Positions 52,093 through 63,986 of a stretch of DNA of 64,000 nucleotides are shown here, in pieces; the first letter of the stretch is position 1; each line of letters opens with the position of its first letter. The notes under the pieces are model-generated. The model saw nothing but the letters and a program-made list of their open reading frames with translations. It was not told where the DNA came from and searched no databases. The position numbers and the translations under genes were made by a program. This DNA is from an uncultured Oscillospiraceae bacterium (lineage in GTDB: Bacteria; Bacillota; Clostridia; Oscillospirales; Oscillospiraceae), in assembly GCA_947626845.1 (NCBI GenBank), contig CANQTW010000008.1:1-64000 (forward strand), given 5' to 3'.

Positions 52093-52572
52093 TTATGGCC
52101 GCTTTTGCCTGAAGAAATCTCCCAGGACCTGCCGGCACTCCTCCTCTAAGATGCCCCCGTAGACCCGCACATGCCGGTCCAGAGGCTCCATGAACAGGTT
52201 GAAAACGCCGCCGCAGGCGCCTGCCCGCGTATCCCGCGCGCCGTAATAGACGGCGTCCAACCGGGCGTTCAGGGCCGCTCCGGCGCACATGGGGCAGGGC
52301 TCCATAGTGACCACAAGGGAACAGCCCGTCAGCCGCCAGCCCAGCTTTGCGGAGGCGTCCCGTATGGCCTCCGTCTCCGCGTGGCAGGTGGCGTCCCGCG
52401 CCTCGGTGCGGTTGCGGCCCCGGCCCACGATCCGGCCCTGGGCGTCCACAATGACCGCCCCCACAGGCGTCTCTCCGGCCTCCGCGGCCTCCCGCGCCAG
52501 CAAAAGGGCCTCCCGCATATATTTTTCCCCGTCCGTTTCCGCCGCCTCCCCCGCGTGTTTTTTTATGATCAT
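52093..52572 (-). CDS. tadA: tRNA-specific adenosine deaminase
   Basis: 159 residues. Zinc and proton-shuttle residues are in ATCHAETEAI (HAE) and the cysteine pair is in TMEPCPMCAGA. The C-terminal LEEECRQVLGDFFRQK is typical. It makes inosine at the wobble position of tRNA-Arg. The ATG at 52572 lacks a clear binding site. The ATG at 52518, just before REALLLAREA, has GGGG 6 nt upstream but would shorten the usual N-terminus. The start is therefore uncertain. Confidence 0.93.
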   Translation of the reverse strand: MIIKKHAGEAAETDGEKYMREALLLAREAAEAGETPVGAVIVDAQGRIVGRGRNRTEARDATCHAETEAIRDASAKLGWRLTGCSLVVTMEPCPMCAGAALNARLDAVYYGARDTRAGACGGVFNLFMEPLDRHVRVYGGILEEECRQVLGDFFRQKRP

Positions 52573-52661
52573 TATAACGCGGTTTCCCGCCGGTGGCAAC
52601 CGGTATATTTTCCGCCTGTTCCGTTCATAATAAGGGCAAAACCGTTTGGGAGGATAAATGT

Positions 52662-53090
52662 ATGAAGGTATCCGAGCTTATGAGCGATTCCACCGTCTCC
52701 GTCACGCCGGAGGAGAGCGCCGGACTGGCCTCCAGGCTCCTCAGCCGCCACAACATCGGCTCGCTGCCCGTGTGCGACGAGGACGGGCACGTCCACGGCG
52801 TCATCACTGACCGGGACATCGTCACCAGATGCGTGGCCGTGGGGGACGACCCGGAGCACACGCCGGTGGGACAGCTGATGACCAGGGGCGTCATCTCCGT
52901 CAACCCCGACGAGGACGTGGAGCGGGCGGCGGAGCTGATGGGCCGCGGCCAGGTGCGGCGTCTCCCCGTCACCGAAAACGGAAAGCTTGTGGGCGTCATC
53001 TCCCTGGGGGACATCGCCAGGACCTCCTCCTGCCACATGGAGGCCGCCCAGGCCCTGGAGGAGATCTCCGGGAACATCCAAAGCCGCTGA
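52662..53090 (+). CDS. CBS-domain pair protein
   Basis: 142 residues consisting only of two CBS motifs: residues 1-60 (KVSELMSDSTVSVTPEES and GVITDRDIV) and 65-125 (VGQLMTRGVISVNPDEDV and GVISLGDIA). Such stand-alone pairs bind adenine nucleotides and sense energy state; partners are not evident here. GGGAGG lies 8 nt before the ATG. It is divergent from tadA and codirectional with the amidase. Confidence 0.9.
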   Translation: MKVSELMSDSTVSVTPEESAGLASRLLSRHNIGSLPVCDEDGHVHGVITDRDIVTRCVAVGDDPEHTPVGQLMTRGVISVNPDEDVERAAELMGRGQVRRLPVTENGKLVGVISLGDIARTSSCHMEAAQALEEISGNIQSR

Positions 53091-53150
53091 AGTGAGCGGG
53101 GCCGCCGGAACCGGCGCCTGGCTTTGCGGGCGGACTCGCTAAAAAAATAC

Positions 53151-53179
53151 TGGACAAGTCCCACAAAAAAGGGTATGAT
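53151..53179 (+). promoter_or_regulatory. Promoter of the amidase gene
   Basis: TGGACA (53151-53156), a 17-bp spacer and TATGAT (53174-53179) lie 53 bp before the start codon. Confidence 0.6.
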
Positions 53180-53231
53180 AGGCGAGGACAAAATCCGACG
53201 CTTTTCGACTCCCTTTTTTGGAGGACGTGTC

Positions 53232-54386
53232 ATGAAAAGATTTTTCAAAAGGCTCCCCGCGGTCATCCTGACCCTGACCGCCCTGCTGTCGCTCTGCGCC
53301 ACGGCGCTGGCGGATGACATGGTGGGGCCGGGGCCGGTGGCCCCGCTCCCGTCCATAAACAGAACGGAGGTGGCCGTCTCTCAGGTGGAGGCGTGGCGGG
53401 AGACCGCCGGCAGCATACGGGTGACCTGGCAGGCGGTGCCCCAGGCCGCCGGGTACATAGTGATGCGCAAGGCCCCCGACGAAAAGGGCTGGCGGTGCCT
53501 TGGCAAAGTGGACGCCGGCGGCGAGACCTCCTTCCTGGACGTGCTGGCCTCCACCGCCCCCCAACAGTACCTCTACCGCGTGGATGTGCTTCCCGCCGAC
53601 AGGGACAAATACGTCAGCGGAGCGGGAGACGTGGCCGCGGCCACCAATCTCCTGGTGTGCGTGGACCCCGGCCACTACCTGGGCTCCTCCGGGGCCTGCA
53701 CCGACGGCGGCAAGACCTACCGGGAGTGCGAATTTGTCCTGGACGTGGGCCTGCGCCTACGGGATATCCTGGAGGACCGGTACGGCATCCAGGTGCGCAT
53801 GACGCGGGAGGACGAGAAGATCGAGCTTTTCGGCCTGGTGAACGGCCAGAGCGAGGTGGAGGACCGCGGCCTCTTCTCCGAGGGGTGCGACCTGTTCATC
53901 TCCCTCCACACCAACGCCAAGGGCAACCCCGTCAGGGGCTGCGACCCCTGGTATCAGCCCCTCTACATCAACAAGCCCACGGTGATCCTCAACACCCTTG
54001 CCTGCTCCGACCCGCTGGTGGTGGATATGGCCAACCGGGCCGGCCTCAGCCTGGCGGCGGAGAATTACCGCCTGGGTATTGAGAACCAGCCCAATTACGG
54101 CCCCGTCACTGTCGGGGCGATCCCCCACATGGGCGACAAGGCCGACCCGGACACCGCCCCAGGCCTCGTCTGCTGGCGGAAGGGCAACCGCGGCGACTAT
54201 TACGGCGTCCTGCGCGGCTCCAACGCCGTGGGCGTTCCGGGCATGATCATCGAGCACGCCTACCACACCGTCCTGGCCATGCGCAGGCTGGCCAACGACG
54301 GCGTCCTGGCCCCCCTCTACGCCGAGATCGACGCCCGCTCCGTGGCCGAGGCCTGCGGCTTCGTGGACGTCTCCGCCTGCACCTGA
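53232..54386 (+). CDS. Secreted N-acetylmuramoyl-L-alanine amidase
   Basis: 384 residues. A signal peptide (residues 1-27, ending ATALA) precedes a fibronectin-like domain (about 45-130). The amidase_3 domain starts at LLVCVDPGHYLGSSGACTDGG, with zinc ligands His near 145 and Glu in YRECEFVLDVG. The third ligand is in FISLHTNAKG near 235, and the catalytic glutamate is probably in MIIEHAYHT near 340. It cleaves the peptide from peptidoglycan glycan chains outside the cell. GGAGGA precedes the ATG. It has its own promoter and terminator. Confidence 0.92.
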   Translation: MKRFFKRLPAVILTLTALLSLCATALADDMVGPGPVAPLPSINRTEVAVSQVEAWRETAGSIRVTWQAVPQAAGYIVMRKAPDEKGWRCLGKVDAGGETSFLDVLASTAPQQYLYRVDVLPADRDKYVSGAGDVAAATNLLVCVDPGHYLGSSGACTDGGKTYRECEFVLDVGLRLRDILEDRYGIQVRMTREDEKIELFGLVNGQSEVEDRGLFSEGCDLFISLHTNAKGNPVRGCDPWYQPLYINKPTVILNTLACSDPLVVDMANRAGLSLAAENYRLGIENQPNYGPVTVGAIPHMGDKADPDTAPGLVCWRKGNRGDYYGVLRGSNAVGVPGMIIEHAYHTVLAMRRLANDGVLAPLYAEIDARSVAEACGFVDVSACT

Positions 54387-54391
54387 CGCGC

Positions 54392-54429
54392 AAAAAGCTT
54401 CCCCGTATGGTTCGGGGAAGCTTTTTTGT
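54392..54429 (+). terminator. Intrinsic terminator of the amidase gene
   Basis: AAAAAGCTTCCCC pairs with GGGGAAGCTTTTTT around loop GTATGGTTC. The T-run directly after the stem makes this a strong terminator, 6 bp after the stop codon. Confidence 0.88.
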
Positions 54430-54451
54430 GCGGAAATTTTCTCCTTCCCCC

Positions 54452-54480
54452 TTGACAGACGGGAAAGAGCGTACTATAAT
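54452..54480 (+). promoter_or_regulatory. Consensus promoter of the metY transcript
   Basis: TTGACA (54452-54457), a 17-bp spacer and TATAAT (54475-54480) match the sigma-A consensus perfectly. The start codon of metY lies 162 bp downstream, leaving a leader of about 155 nt that contains a small ORF. Confidence 0.85.
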
Positions 54481-54527
54481 CATACTAACCTACTGAATAT
54501 GTAGGAATTTAACAGGAGATGACCGCC

Positions 54528-54605
54528 GTGACTTTTCTGCTGGAACGGCAGCTGCGGGCCAATTTCCGCTTCGGGCGAATGTGTACCCCCCGCAAAACCG
54601 GCTGA
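54528..54605 (+). CDS. Putative leader peptide upstream of metY
   Basis: A 25-codon ORF starting at GTG with AGGAG 9 nt upstream. An in-frame ATG three codons earlier abuts that site. The peptide is basic and ends in NFRFGRMCTPRKTG, with a single cysteine. It lies in the leader between a consensus promoter and metY, 37 bp before that gene. Similar short basic peptides ending around an RFGRMC-like segment precede sulphur-metabolism genes in other bacteria as far as I recall. A cysteine- or methionine-linked attenuation role is inferred; no terminator stem is obvious. Confidence 0.6.
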   Translation: MTFLLERQLRANFRFGRMCTPRKTG

Positions 54606-54642
54606 ACAGAAACAATTTATTATTTTAAGAGAGGTACACATC

Positions 54643-55923
54643 ATGTCCAATTATAAATTCGAGACCCTCCAGCTCCACGTGGGCCAGGAGCAGGCCGACC
54701 CCGCCACCGATTCCCGCGCGGTGCCCATCTACCAGACCACCAGCTACGTGTTCCACAACTGCCAGCACGCCGCGGACCGCTTCGGCCTGGCCGACCCCGG
54801 CAACATCTACGGGCGGCTCACCAACTCCACCCAGGACGTGCTGGAAAAGCGCGTGGCGGCTCTTGAGGGCGGCGTCGCCGCTCTGGCCGTTGCCTCCGGC
54901 GCGGCGGCCATCACCTACGCCATCGAGGCCCTGACCCAAAAGGGCGACCATATCGTGGCCCAGAAGACCATCTACGGCGGCAGCTACAACCTGCTGGCCC
55001 ACACCCTGCCCCTGTACGGCGTGGAGACCACCTTTGTGGATATCCACGACCTCTACGAGGTGACGGCGGCCATAAAGCCCAACACCAAGGCCATCTTCAT
55101 CGAGACCCTGGGCAACCCCAACTCCGACATCCCCGACATCGACGCGGTGGCGGAGATCGCCCACGCCCACGGCATCCCCCTGGTCATCGATAACACCTTC
55201 GGCACGCCCTATCTCATCCGGCCCATCGAGCACGGGGCGGACATCGTGGTCCACTCCGCCACCAAATTCCTGGGCGGCCACGGCACCACCCTGGGCGGCA
55301 TCATCGTGGACTCCGGCAAATTCGACTGGAAGGCCAGCGGCAAATACGCCCCCATCGCCGAGGCAAACCCCAGCTACCACGGCATATCCTTCGCCGACGC
55401 CGTAGGCCCCGCCGCTTTCGTCACCTACATCCGCGCGATTTTGCTCCGCGACACCGGCGCGACCATCAGCCCCTTCAACGCCTTCCTGCTCCTCCAGGGC
55501 ATCGAGACGCTGTCGCTCCGGCTTGAGCGCCACGCCGAGAACACAAAGAAGGTGGTGGAGTACCTGGCGAACCACCCGAAGGTAGCGAAGGTCAACCACC
55601 CCAGCCTGCCGGATCACCCCCAGCACGCGCTCTATGAGAAATACTTCCCCCAGGGCGGCGGCTCCATCTTCACCTTTGAGATCCGCGGCGGCAAGGAGGC
55701 GGCCTTCCGGTTCATCGACAGCCTGAAGATTTTCTCCCTCCTGGCCAACGTGGCGGACGTGAAGAGCCTGGTGATCCATCCGGCCAGCACCACCCACAGC
55801 CAGCTTTCTGATGCCGAGCTTGCGGAGCAGGGCATCACCCAGGGCACCGTGCGCCTCAGTATCGGCACGGAGCACATCGACGACATCCTCGCCGACCTGG
55901 AAAACGGCTTCCAGGCGGTATGA
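54643..55923 (+). CDS. metY: O-acetylhomoserine sulfhydrylase (MetY type)
   Basis: 426 residues. It makes homocysteine (or methionine) from O-acetylhomoserine and a sulphur donor using pyridoxal phosphate. The cofactor lysine is K208 in VVHSATKFLGGHGTTLGG. The N-terminus FETLQLHVGQEQADPATDSRAVPIYQTTSY and the insert FDWKASGKYAPIAEANPSYHG distinguish MetY from cystathionine gamma-synthase. AGAGAGG precedes the ATG. It is transcribed alone behind the leader peptide and is followed by R1 copy D. Confidence 0.95.
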   Translation: MSNYKFETLQLHVGQEQADPATDSRAVPIYQTTSYVFHNCQHAADRFGLADPGNIYGRLTNSTQDVLEKRVAALEGGVAALAVASGAAAITYAIEALTQKGDHIVAQKTIYGGSYNLLAHTLPLYGVETTFVDIHDLYEVTAAIKPNTKAIFIETLGNPNSDIPDIDAVAEIAHAHGIPLVIDNTFGTPYLIRPIEHGADIVVHSATKFLGGHGTTLGGIIVDSGKFDWKASGKYAPIAEANPSYHGISFADAVGPAAFVTYIRAILLRDTGATISPFNAFLLLQGIETLSLRLERHAENTKKVVEYLANHPKVAKVNHPSLPDHPQHALYEKYFPQGGGSIFTFEIRGGKEAAFRFIDSLKIFSLLANVADVKSLVIHPASTTHSQLSDAELAEQGITQGTVRLSIGTEHIDDILADLENGFQAV

Positions 55924-55931
55924 TCCTCTTT

Positions 55932-56147
55932 TCAGGCAAAGGCCGTCCGGCCTTTGCCTGAAAAAATATTTGATGATTTTCGCGGCGGCATGTACGTCGC
56001 GAAAATCCCCTTTTGTTTTGCGAGTGTACGCCCCAAAGGGGCGTGCGCGCGGCAAAACGGCAGGGGAAATGGGGCAGAATTCTAATTTTGCCCCATTTCC
56101 ACGCACGTTCCCCTTTTAGGACAAAGGCCATTTTTGGCCTTTGTCCT
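55932..56147 (+). repeat. R1 element, copy D (most diverged)
   Basis: The fourth R1 copy, between metY and gap. It opens with a hairpin (CAGGCAAAGGCC/GGCCTTTGCCTG). Hairpin 1 has the invariant loop GCGGCATGTACGT on a new stem, GATTTTCGCG/CGCGAAAATC. Hairpin 2 is closed by GTTTTGC/GCAAAAC with inner stem ACGCCCC/GGGGCGT. Hairpin 3 is GAAATGGGGCA/TGCCCCATTTC. The GCACGTTCCCC linker is kept, and hairpin 4 is AGGACAAAGGCC/GGCCTTTGTCCT. Nearly every stem differs from copy A yet still pairs. Confidence 0.88.
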
Positions 56148-56181
56148 AAAAAAAGAAGCGCCTCGCGGCGCTTCTTTTTTT
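56148..56181. terminator. Bidirectional terminator between R1 copy D and gap
   Basis: AAAAAAAGAAGCGCC and GGCGCTTCTTTTTTT pair around loop TCGC. Both strands present a T-run, so it can end gap on the minus strand and metY/R1 transcripts on the plus strand. Confidence 0.85.
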
Positions 56182-56191
56182 ACTTGTTGGA

Positions 56192-57337
<1,146 letters not shown>

Positions 57338-57430
57338 CTATGATAAGCCGAACTTTTTCAAAAATGCCAAATCCGCGTTGCATTCGGGCGGTTTTTCTGT
57401 TATCATTGCAGGAGTTAAGGCGACGGGAGA

Positions 57431-57738
57431 GACTGTCGAAAAAGCCCTGACGGGCTTTTTCCGACAAGGGGAACGTGCGGGTAATTTTCTATGAATTTTG
57501 CGAAATTCATAGAAAATTACCCTGCTGTCGCCCTGCGCGCACCGTCGTCGTCGCGGAAGTCGCGATACCTCGCCTCCGCGCAAGCGCGAAGGCTCAGTCG
57601 CGGACTTCGCTCCGCCTCTCCCCACCGGGCAGCGGCCCGGCGGGGACCCCATTAGCACACTTGGGCGGCAAAAGGGATTTTTTCCGACGTACATGCCGCC
57701 GGAAAAAATATATAATCTGAGTTTTTTGACAAGCTGTC
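57431..57738 (-). repeat. R1 element, copy E, carrying R2 inside hairpin 2
   Basis: The fifth R1 copy, inverted, upstream of the orphan kinase gene. Hairpin 1 (loop GCGGCATGTACGT), hairpin 3, the CCCGCACGTT linker and hairpin 4 closely match copy A. Hairpin 2 instead contains about 113 extra bases that are a copy of R2 (57541-57653), replacing the usual inner stem-loop. The element is therefore 308 bp rather than about 200. Confidence 0.88.
57541..57653 (-). repeat. R2 element, copy 2, nested in R1 copy E
   Basis: On the minus strand it begins GGGGTCCCCGCC and has hairpin CCCCGCCGGGC-CGCT-GCCCGGTGGGG. AGCGAAGTC and GCGACTGAGCC follow, then hairpin CGCG-CTTG-CGCG, GGCGAGGT and GCGACGACG. Against copy 1 at 23.3 kb, both stems change in a compensatory way while the unpaired motifs are constant. 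Confidence 0.8.
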
Positions 57739-57836
57739 CCGTCACCTTACGCCGCGGGGGAATCAGCGCGGCGGCGGGTGGCATACTATGTAGAGATAAA
57801 AAAGCGGGAGGAGCCCCAACGACGGGGCGCGGGGGA

Positions 57837-58910
57837 ATGGAAAGAAACGAAAAACAGGGATTAACGCTGCTGGACGCTCTGCCGGAGCCTGTGCTGGCGG
57901 CGGAGGATGGGATCATCACCTTTGAAAACCGGGCCGCCCGGCGTCTCCTGATGGCGGACCTGGCCGGAACACCGGCGGCGGAGGTGTTCGATCCGGCCCT
58001 TTTGACGTCCGCCTCCGGCGACGCCGCCGGTTCCGTCAGGGTGGGCCGGGACCTCTACACCGTCCGCGCCGCCAGCCAGGACGGCCTCCGGCTGTTCACC
58101 CTGAAGCCCCAGCCGGAGGACAGCGACGCCTCCCGTAAGGCGCTGAGCCTGTTCACGGCCCACATCCGTTCCGGCGTGGGGACGGCCCTGACCGCCATCT
58201 CCCTGATGTATGACCGCCTGGACGGCGTGCCTCCGGAGCTGGGCATGAGCGTGGCCAGAAGCGACAAGTCCGCCTGCATCATGGCCCGTATGGCGGACAA
58301 TTTCGCGCGGGTGTTCTGCGGCCTGGACAGCGAGCCCCAGCCGTCCGCCCTGGATTTGCGCCGCCTGGTGGAGGATGTGGCCGCCACGGCCACGGAATTG
58401 ATGGCCCCTGAGCGTCCCGCCCTTGTGTGCAGCTGCGGTTCGGAGCTGATCCCCGTCATGGCCGACGGGCGGCTTTTGGAGCTGGCGCTGATGCAGCTGT
58501 TGTCCAACGCCATCAAATACGCCGGCCCCGGCAGTACCGTCACCGTCTCGGTGAAGCAGGGCAAGTCCAGCCTCTGGATCACCGTCTCCGACGACGGGCG
58601 GGGCGTCCGTCCGGAGCTTTTGGGGGACGTTTTCAACGCCTACGCCTCCCCGGTACGGGAGCTTGAACCCCAGGCCGGCGCGGGCCTGGGCCTGGGCATC
58701 GTCCAGCGCATCGCCGCCATGCACGGCGGGAGCGCCGTGATGGAGAGCGTATGGGGCCGCGGCGCCTCCGTCACCCTCAGCCTCCCGCGGGTCACGCCGC
58801 CCCCGTCCACCCGCCTGCGCTCGGATTACAAAAACGATGTCGCCGCCTTCCTCATCCAGCTGGCCGACATCCTCCCCGCCTCCGCGTATGTGAGACGGGA
58901 CCTGCTGTAG
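57837..58910 (+). CDS. Orphan cytoplasmic histidine kinase-like protein
   Basis: 357 residues without membrane helices. Residues 10-85 resemble a small PAS domain (LPEPVLAAEDGIITFENRAARRLL). The dimerisation helix has a histidine in LFTAHIRSGVGTALTAI near residue 115, but not the usual SHELRTPL box. The ATPase domain has QLLSNAIKYAGPG (N-box), VSDDGRGVRPELL and AGAGLGLGIVQRIAAMHGG. No response regulator is adjacent. The ATG at 57837 has a G-run almost touching it, so the start is not firm. It is flanked on both sides by R1 sequences. Its partner and signal are unknown. Confidence 0.85.
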   Translation: MERNEKQGLTLLDALPEPVLAAEDGIITFENRAARRLLMADLAGTPAAEVFDPALLTSASGDAAGSVRVGRDLYTVRAASQDGLRLFTLKPQPEDSDASRKALSLFTAHIRSGVGTALTAISLMYDRLDGVPPELGMSVARSDKSACIMARMADNFARVFCGLDSEPQPSALDLRRLVEDVAATATELMAPERPALVCSCGSELIPVMADGRLLELALMQLLSNAIKYAGPGSTVTVSVKQGKSSLWITVSDDGRGVRPELLGDVFNAYASPVRELEPQAGAGLGLGIVQRIAAMHGGSAVMESVWGRGASVTLSLPRVTPPPSTRLRSDYKNDVAAFLIQLADILPASAYVRRDLL

Positions 58911-58944
58911 CGGCCCTCTCGGCTTGTTCTCATAACGGTTTGAT

Positions 58945-58983
58945 GCTTTTCGCGGCGGCCTGTACGCCGCGAAAAGCTTTTTT
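58945..58983 (+). terminator. Terminator built like R1 hairpin 1
   Basis: GCTTTTCGCG / CGCGAAAAGC with loop GCGGCCTGTACGC is followed by TTTTTTCC. It has the geometry of R1 copy D hairpin 1, and the upstream TTTGATG also matches copy D. It ends the orphan kinase gene and looks like an isolated R1 module. AT-rich sequence without features follows to 59077. Confidence 0.75.
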
Positions 58984-59077
58984 CCGGAAAAAAGCCCTGG
59001 CCCCTTTTCCGGCGGCCATCCGCCGGGAGAGCGGGAACTTGTTTACAAAAAATTAATTATTTTTATTATATTTTTAC

Positions 59078-59106
59078 TTGACAAATAGACGAAGATATGA
59101 TATACT
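59078..59106 (+). promoter_or_regulatory. Consensus promoter directly upstream of R1 copy F
   Basis: TTGACA (59078-59083), a 17-bp spacer and TATACT (59101-59106) form a strong sigma-A promoter. No ORF with a ribosome binding site follows. The predicted transcript would start near 59113, run through R1 copy F and end at its fourth hairpin near 59360, giving an RNA of about 250 nt. Confidence 0.75.
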
Positions 59107-59160
59107 CCAAACTACAAAGACAGAAAAATACCTGGCCCGAAAGTACCTTTCAAGCCAGGC

Positions 59161-59360
59161 AGCTTGCCAAAAAACTCAAATTCGATATTTTTTCCGGCGA
59201 CATGCGCGTCGGAAAAAGTCCCTTTTGTCGCACCGATTGTGCCGCCTGCGGCGGCGCGGACGGCGCGACAGCAGGGTAATTTTCTCTGAATTTCGCAAAA
59301 TTCAGAGAAAATTACACGCACGTTCCCTTTTGCCAAAAAAGGCCTGCGGCCTTTTTTGAC
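59161..59360 (+). ncRNA. R1 element, copy F, probably transcribed from its own promoter
   Basis: The sixth R1 copy, 200 bp. AGCTTGCCAAAAAACTC leads into hairpin 1 (loop GCGACATGCGCGT). Hairpin 2 is closed by GTCGC/GCGAC with inner stem CGCC/GGCG. Hairpin 3 is AATTTTCTCT...AGAGAAAATT around GAATTT-CGCA-AAATTC. The linker ACGCACGTTCCC precedes hairpin 4, AAAAAAGGCC/GGCCTTTTTT. It lies between the orphan kinase and htrA genes, both of which point toward it. The promoter upstream makes this the best candidate for a functional small RNA. Confidence 0.7.
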
Positions 59361-59362
59361 AT

Positions 59363-60901
59363 TTAATTCCACCAGGGCCATAAGGGGTTCCCGCTGCCGC
59401 CCTGTCCCTGACCGGACTGCTGCTGGCCGGTGGACTGCTCCTCCACCTTCTCCTGGAGGGTGACGGTCAGCTTTAGGGTCTCCCCGGTCATATTGGCACC
59501 CATGCGGTAGACGGTGATCGTCTCCACGTCGCCGGGGGAGTACCGGCGGAGGGTCAGCTGCAGATCGCTCATGCTGGCGATGGTCTTGTCGCCGAAGCCC
59601 GTGATGATGTCGCCCGCCTTCAGACCGGCGGCCTCCGCGGCGGAGCCGGCGGTCACCTCGGTGACGCAGCACCCGTTGGGGATGTTGTAGGTCTCGATGG
59701 CGAAAGCCTTATAGAGCTCCGTGGTGTCGGTGCCCTTGATGCCCAGGCCCGCTCCGGCCACAAAGCCCTTTTCAATGAGCTGGGTGGCGATGCTGACGGC
59801 GTCGTTGATGGGGATGGCGAAGCCCAGGCTCTCGATGCCCTCCTCGGCGTCGGCGTACTTGGCGGTGACGATGCCGATGACCTCGCCCCTGGAGTTGTAC
59901 ACAGGGCCGCCGGAGTTTCCGTGGTTGACGGCGGCGGAGATCTGGAACATGTTGATGGAGGTGGCCGCGCCGGTGATGTCGTCATTGGTGGTGATGACCC
60001 GGTCCCTGGCGCTGACGATGCCGGGGGTCATGGTGTACTCCAGCTCCCCCAGGGGGTTGCCGATGGCGTAGACCCACTCGCCCACCAGCATCTTGTCGGA
60101 GTCGCCCAGGGTCACGGGGGACAGGCCGTTGGCGTCGATCTTGATGACGGCCACGTCGTTGGACTCCATAAAGCCCACCACCTCGGCGGGATATTTGGTG
60201 CCGTTCTCCATGAGGACGGTCAGCTCCCCGCCGTAGACCACGGCGTAGCTGATGACGTGGTAGTTGGTGAGGATATAGCCGTCCTCACTGATGATGAACC
60301 CGGAGCCGGAAACGGCGCGGGTGGTGGTCTGGCCGAAGATGTTGATGGTCTGGCTGGTGTTGACGCCCACCACCTGCTTCCGGCCCAGCTCATAGATTTG
60401 GTTGCCCGTCAGCGCCCCGCCGTCGGGGTTGGCGGCGGGCACGTCGGACTGGGTGCCGGAGATGGAGCTGGCCTGGTTGAGTACCACCTGCTTGCCGCCG
60501 CCCTGGAGCTGGTTGTGGTCCAGCATATAGTCCACCACGGCCCAGCTGCAAAGTCCGGAGACAAGGGCGCAGATGATGACAAGGCAGACGGCCTTCAAAA
60601 AGCCGTGCTTTTTCCTGGGCTTTTTGGGCTTTTCCGGCTTCTGGGCGGGCTGCTGCCAGCTCTGGGCGCCGTAGGCATACCGGCCGGGGGAGTAGGCCCC
60701 CTCGCCGCTGGAGGCCGCCTCATAGGAGGGGTCCCGCCAGCTCTCCCGCTGATCCACATAGGACTGCACCGGCGGCACGCGGGACGGGGCCGCGTCCTGG
60801 GGCTGGACGGAGGGCTGTTCCTCCGGCGCCGCGTCAGGCCGGTTCTCCGCGCCGTAAACAGGGTCCTGCCCGGTGGGATTTTCGTTTTCTTCAAAGGTCA
60901 T
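59363..60901 (-). CDS. HtrA-type membrane serine protease with PDZ domain
   Basis: 512 residues. A proline- and glutamine-rich cytoplasmic tail (1-95) precedes one membrane helix (about 102-124). The trypsin-like domain carries the triad H215 (TNYHVI), D249 (SNDVAVIKID) and S330 (HGNSGGPV). A PDZ domain follows (about 390-480, with AAEAAGLKAGDIITGF), then a Q/G/S-rich tail. It degrades or refolds damaged envelope proteins. AAAGGAGAG precedes the ATG. It is divergent from uvrA and its 3' end abuts R1 copy F. Confidence 0.94.
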   Translation of the reverse strand: MTFEENENPTGQDPVYGAENRPDAAPEEQPSVQPQDAAPSRVPPVQSYVDQRESWRDPSYEAASSGEGAYSPGRYAYGAQSWQQPAQKPEKPKKPRKKHGFLKAVCLVIICALVSGLCSWAVVDYMLDHNQLQGGGKQVVLNQASSISGTQSDVPAANPDGGALTGNQIYELGRKQVVGVNTSQTINIFGQTTTRAVSGSGFIISEDGYILTNYHVISYAVVYGGELTVLMENGTKYPAEVVGFMESNDVAVIKIDANGLSPVTLGDSDKMLVGEWVYAIGNPLGELEYTMTPGIVSARDRVITTNDDITGAATSINMFQISAAVNHGNSGGPVYNSRGEVIGIVTAKYADAEEGIESLGFAIPINDAVSIATQLIEKGFVAGAGLGIKGTDTTELYKAFAIETYNIPNGCCVTEVTAGSAAEAAGLKAGDIITGFGDKTIASMSDLQLTLRRYSPGDVETITVYRMGANMTGETLKLTVTLQEKVEEQSTGQQQSGQGQGGSGNPLWPWWN

Positions 60902-61032
60902 ATAGGATCTCTCCTTTGGGGCTTTGCCCCCAATTTGATTCTTCTGCTATCTTAAACTGATTTTATGTCCATTTCATGACAAAAATAAGAATATTCTAAA
61001 AATCAGACAAAAAATCTTCTCGGAATAAGAAC

Positions 61033-61061
61033 TTTATTTTTCCTCTCTTATATGATATAAT
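61033..61061 (+). promoter_or_regulatory. Promoter of uvrA
   Basis: TTTATT (61033-61038), a 17-bp spacer and TATAAT (61056-61061) lie 70 bp before the start codon. No LexA-type box was recognised in the 229-bp gap. Confidence 0.55.
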
Positions 61062-61130
61062 AAAATTTACGGCTGAAATCAGCCGCGGCGTACCCTTTTA
61101 TTTTATCTTTTTTCCTGCGAGGCGAATTTT

Positions 61131-63986
<2,856 letters not shown>

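Noticed and set aside
59161-59360. R1 as protein-coding (frames giving KLKFDIFSGDM-like peptides)
   Set aside because: Copy D changes nearly all stem bases without keeping the peptide; conservation follows hairpins and loops, not codons.
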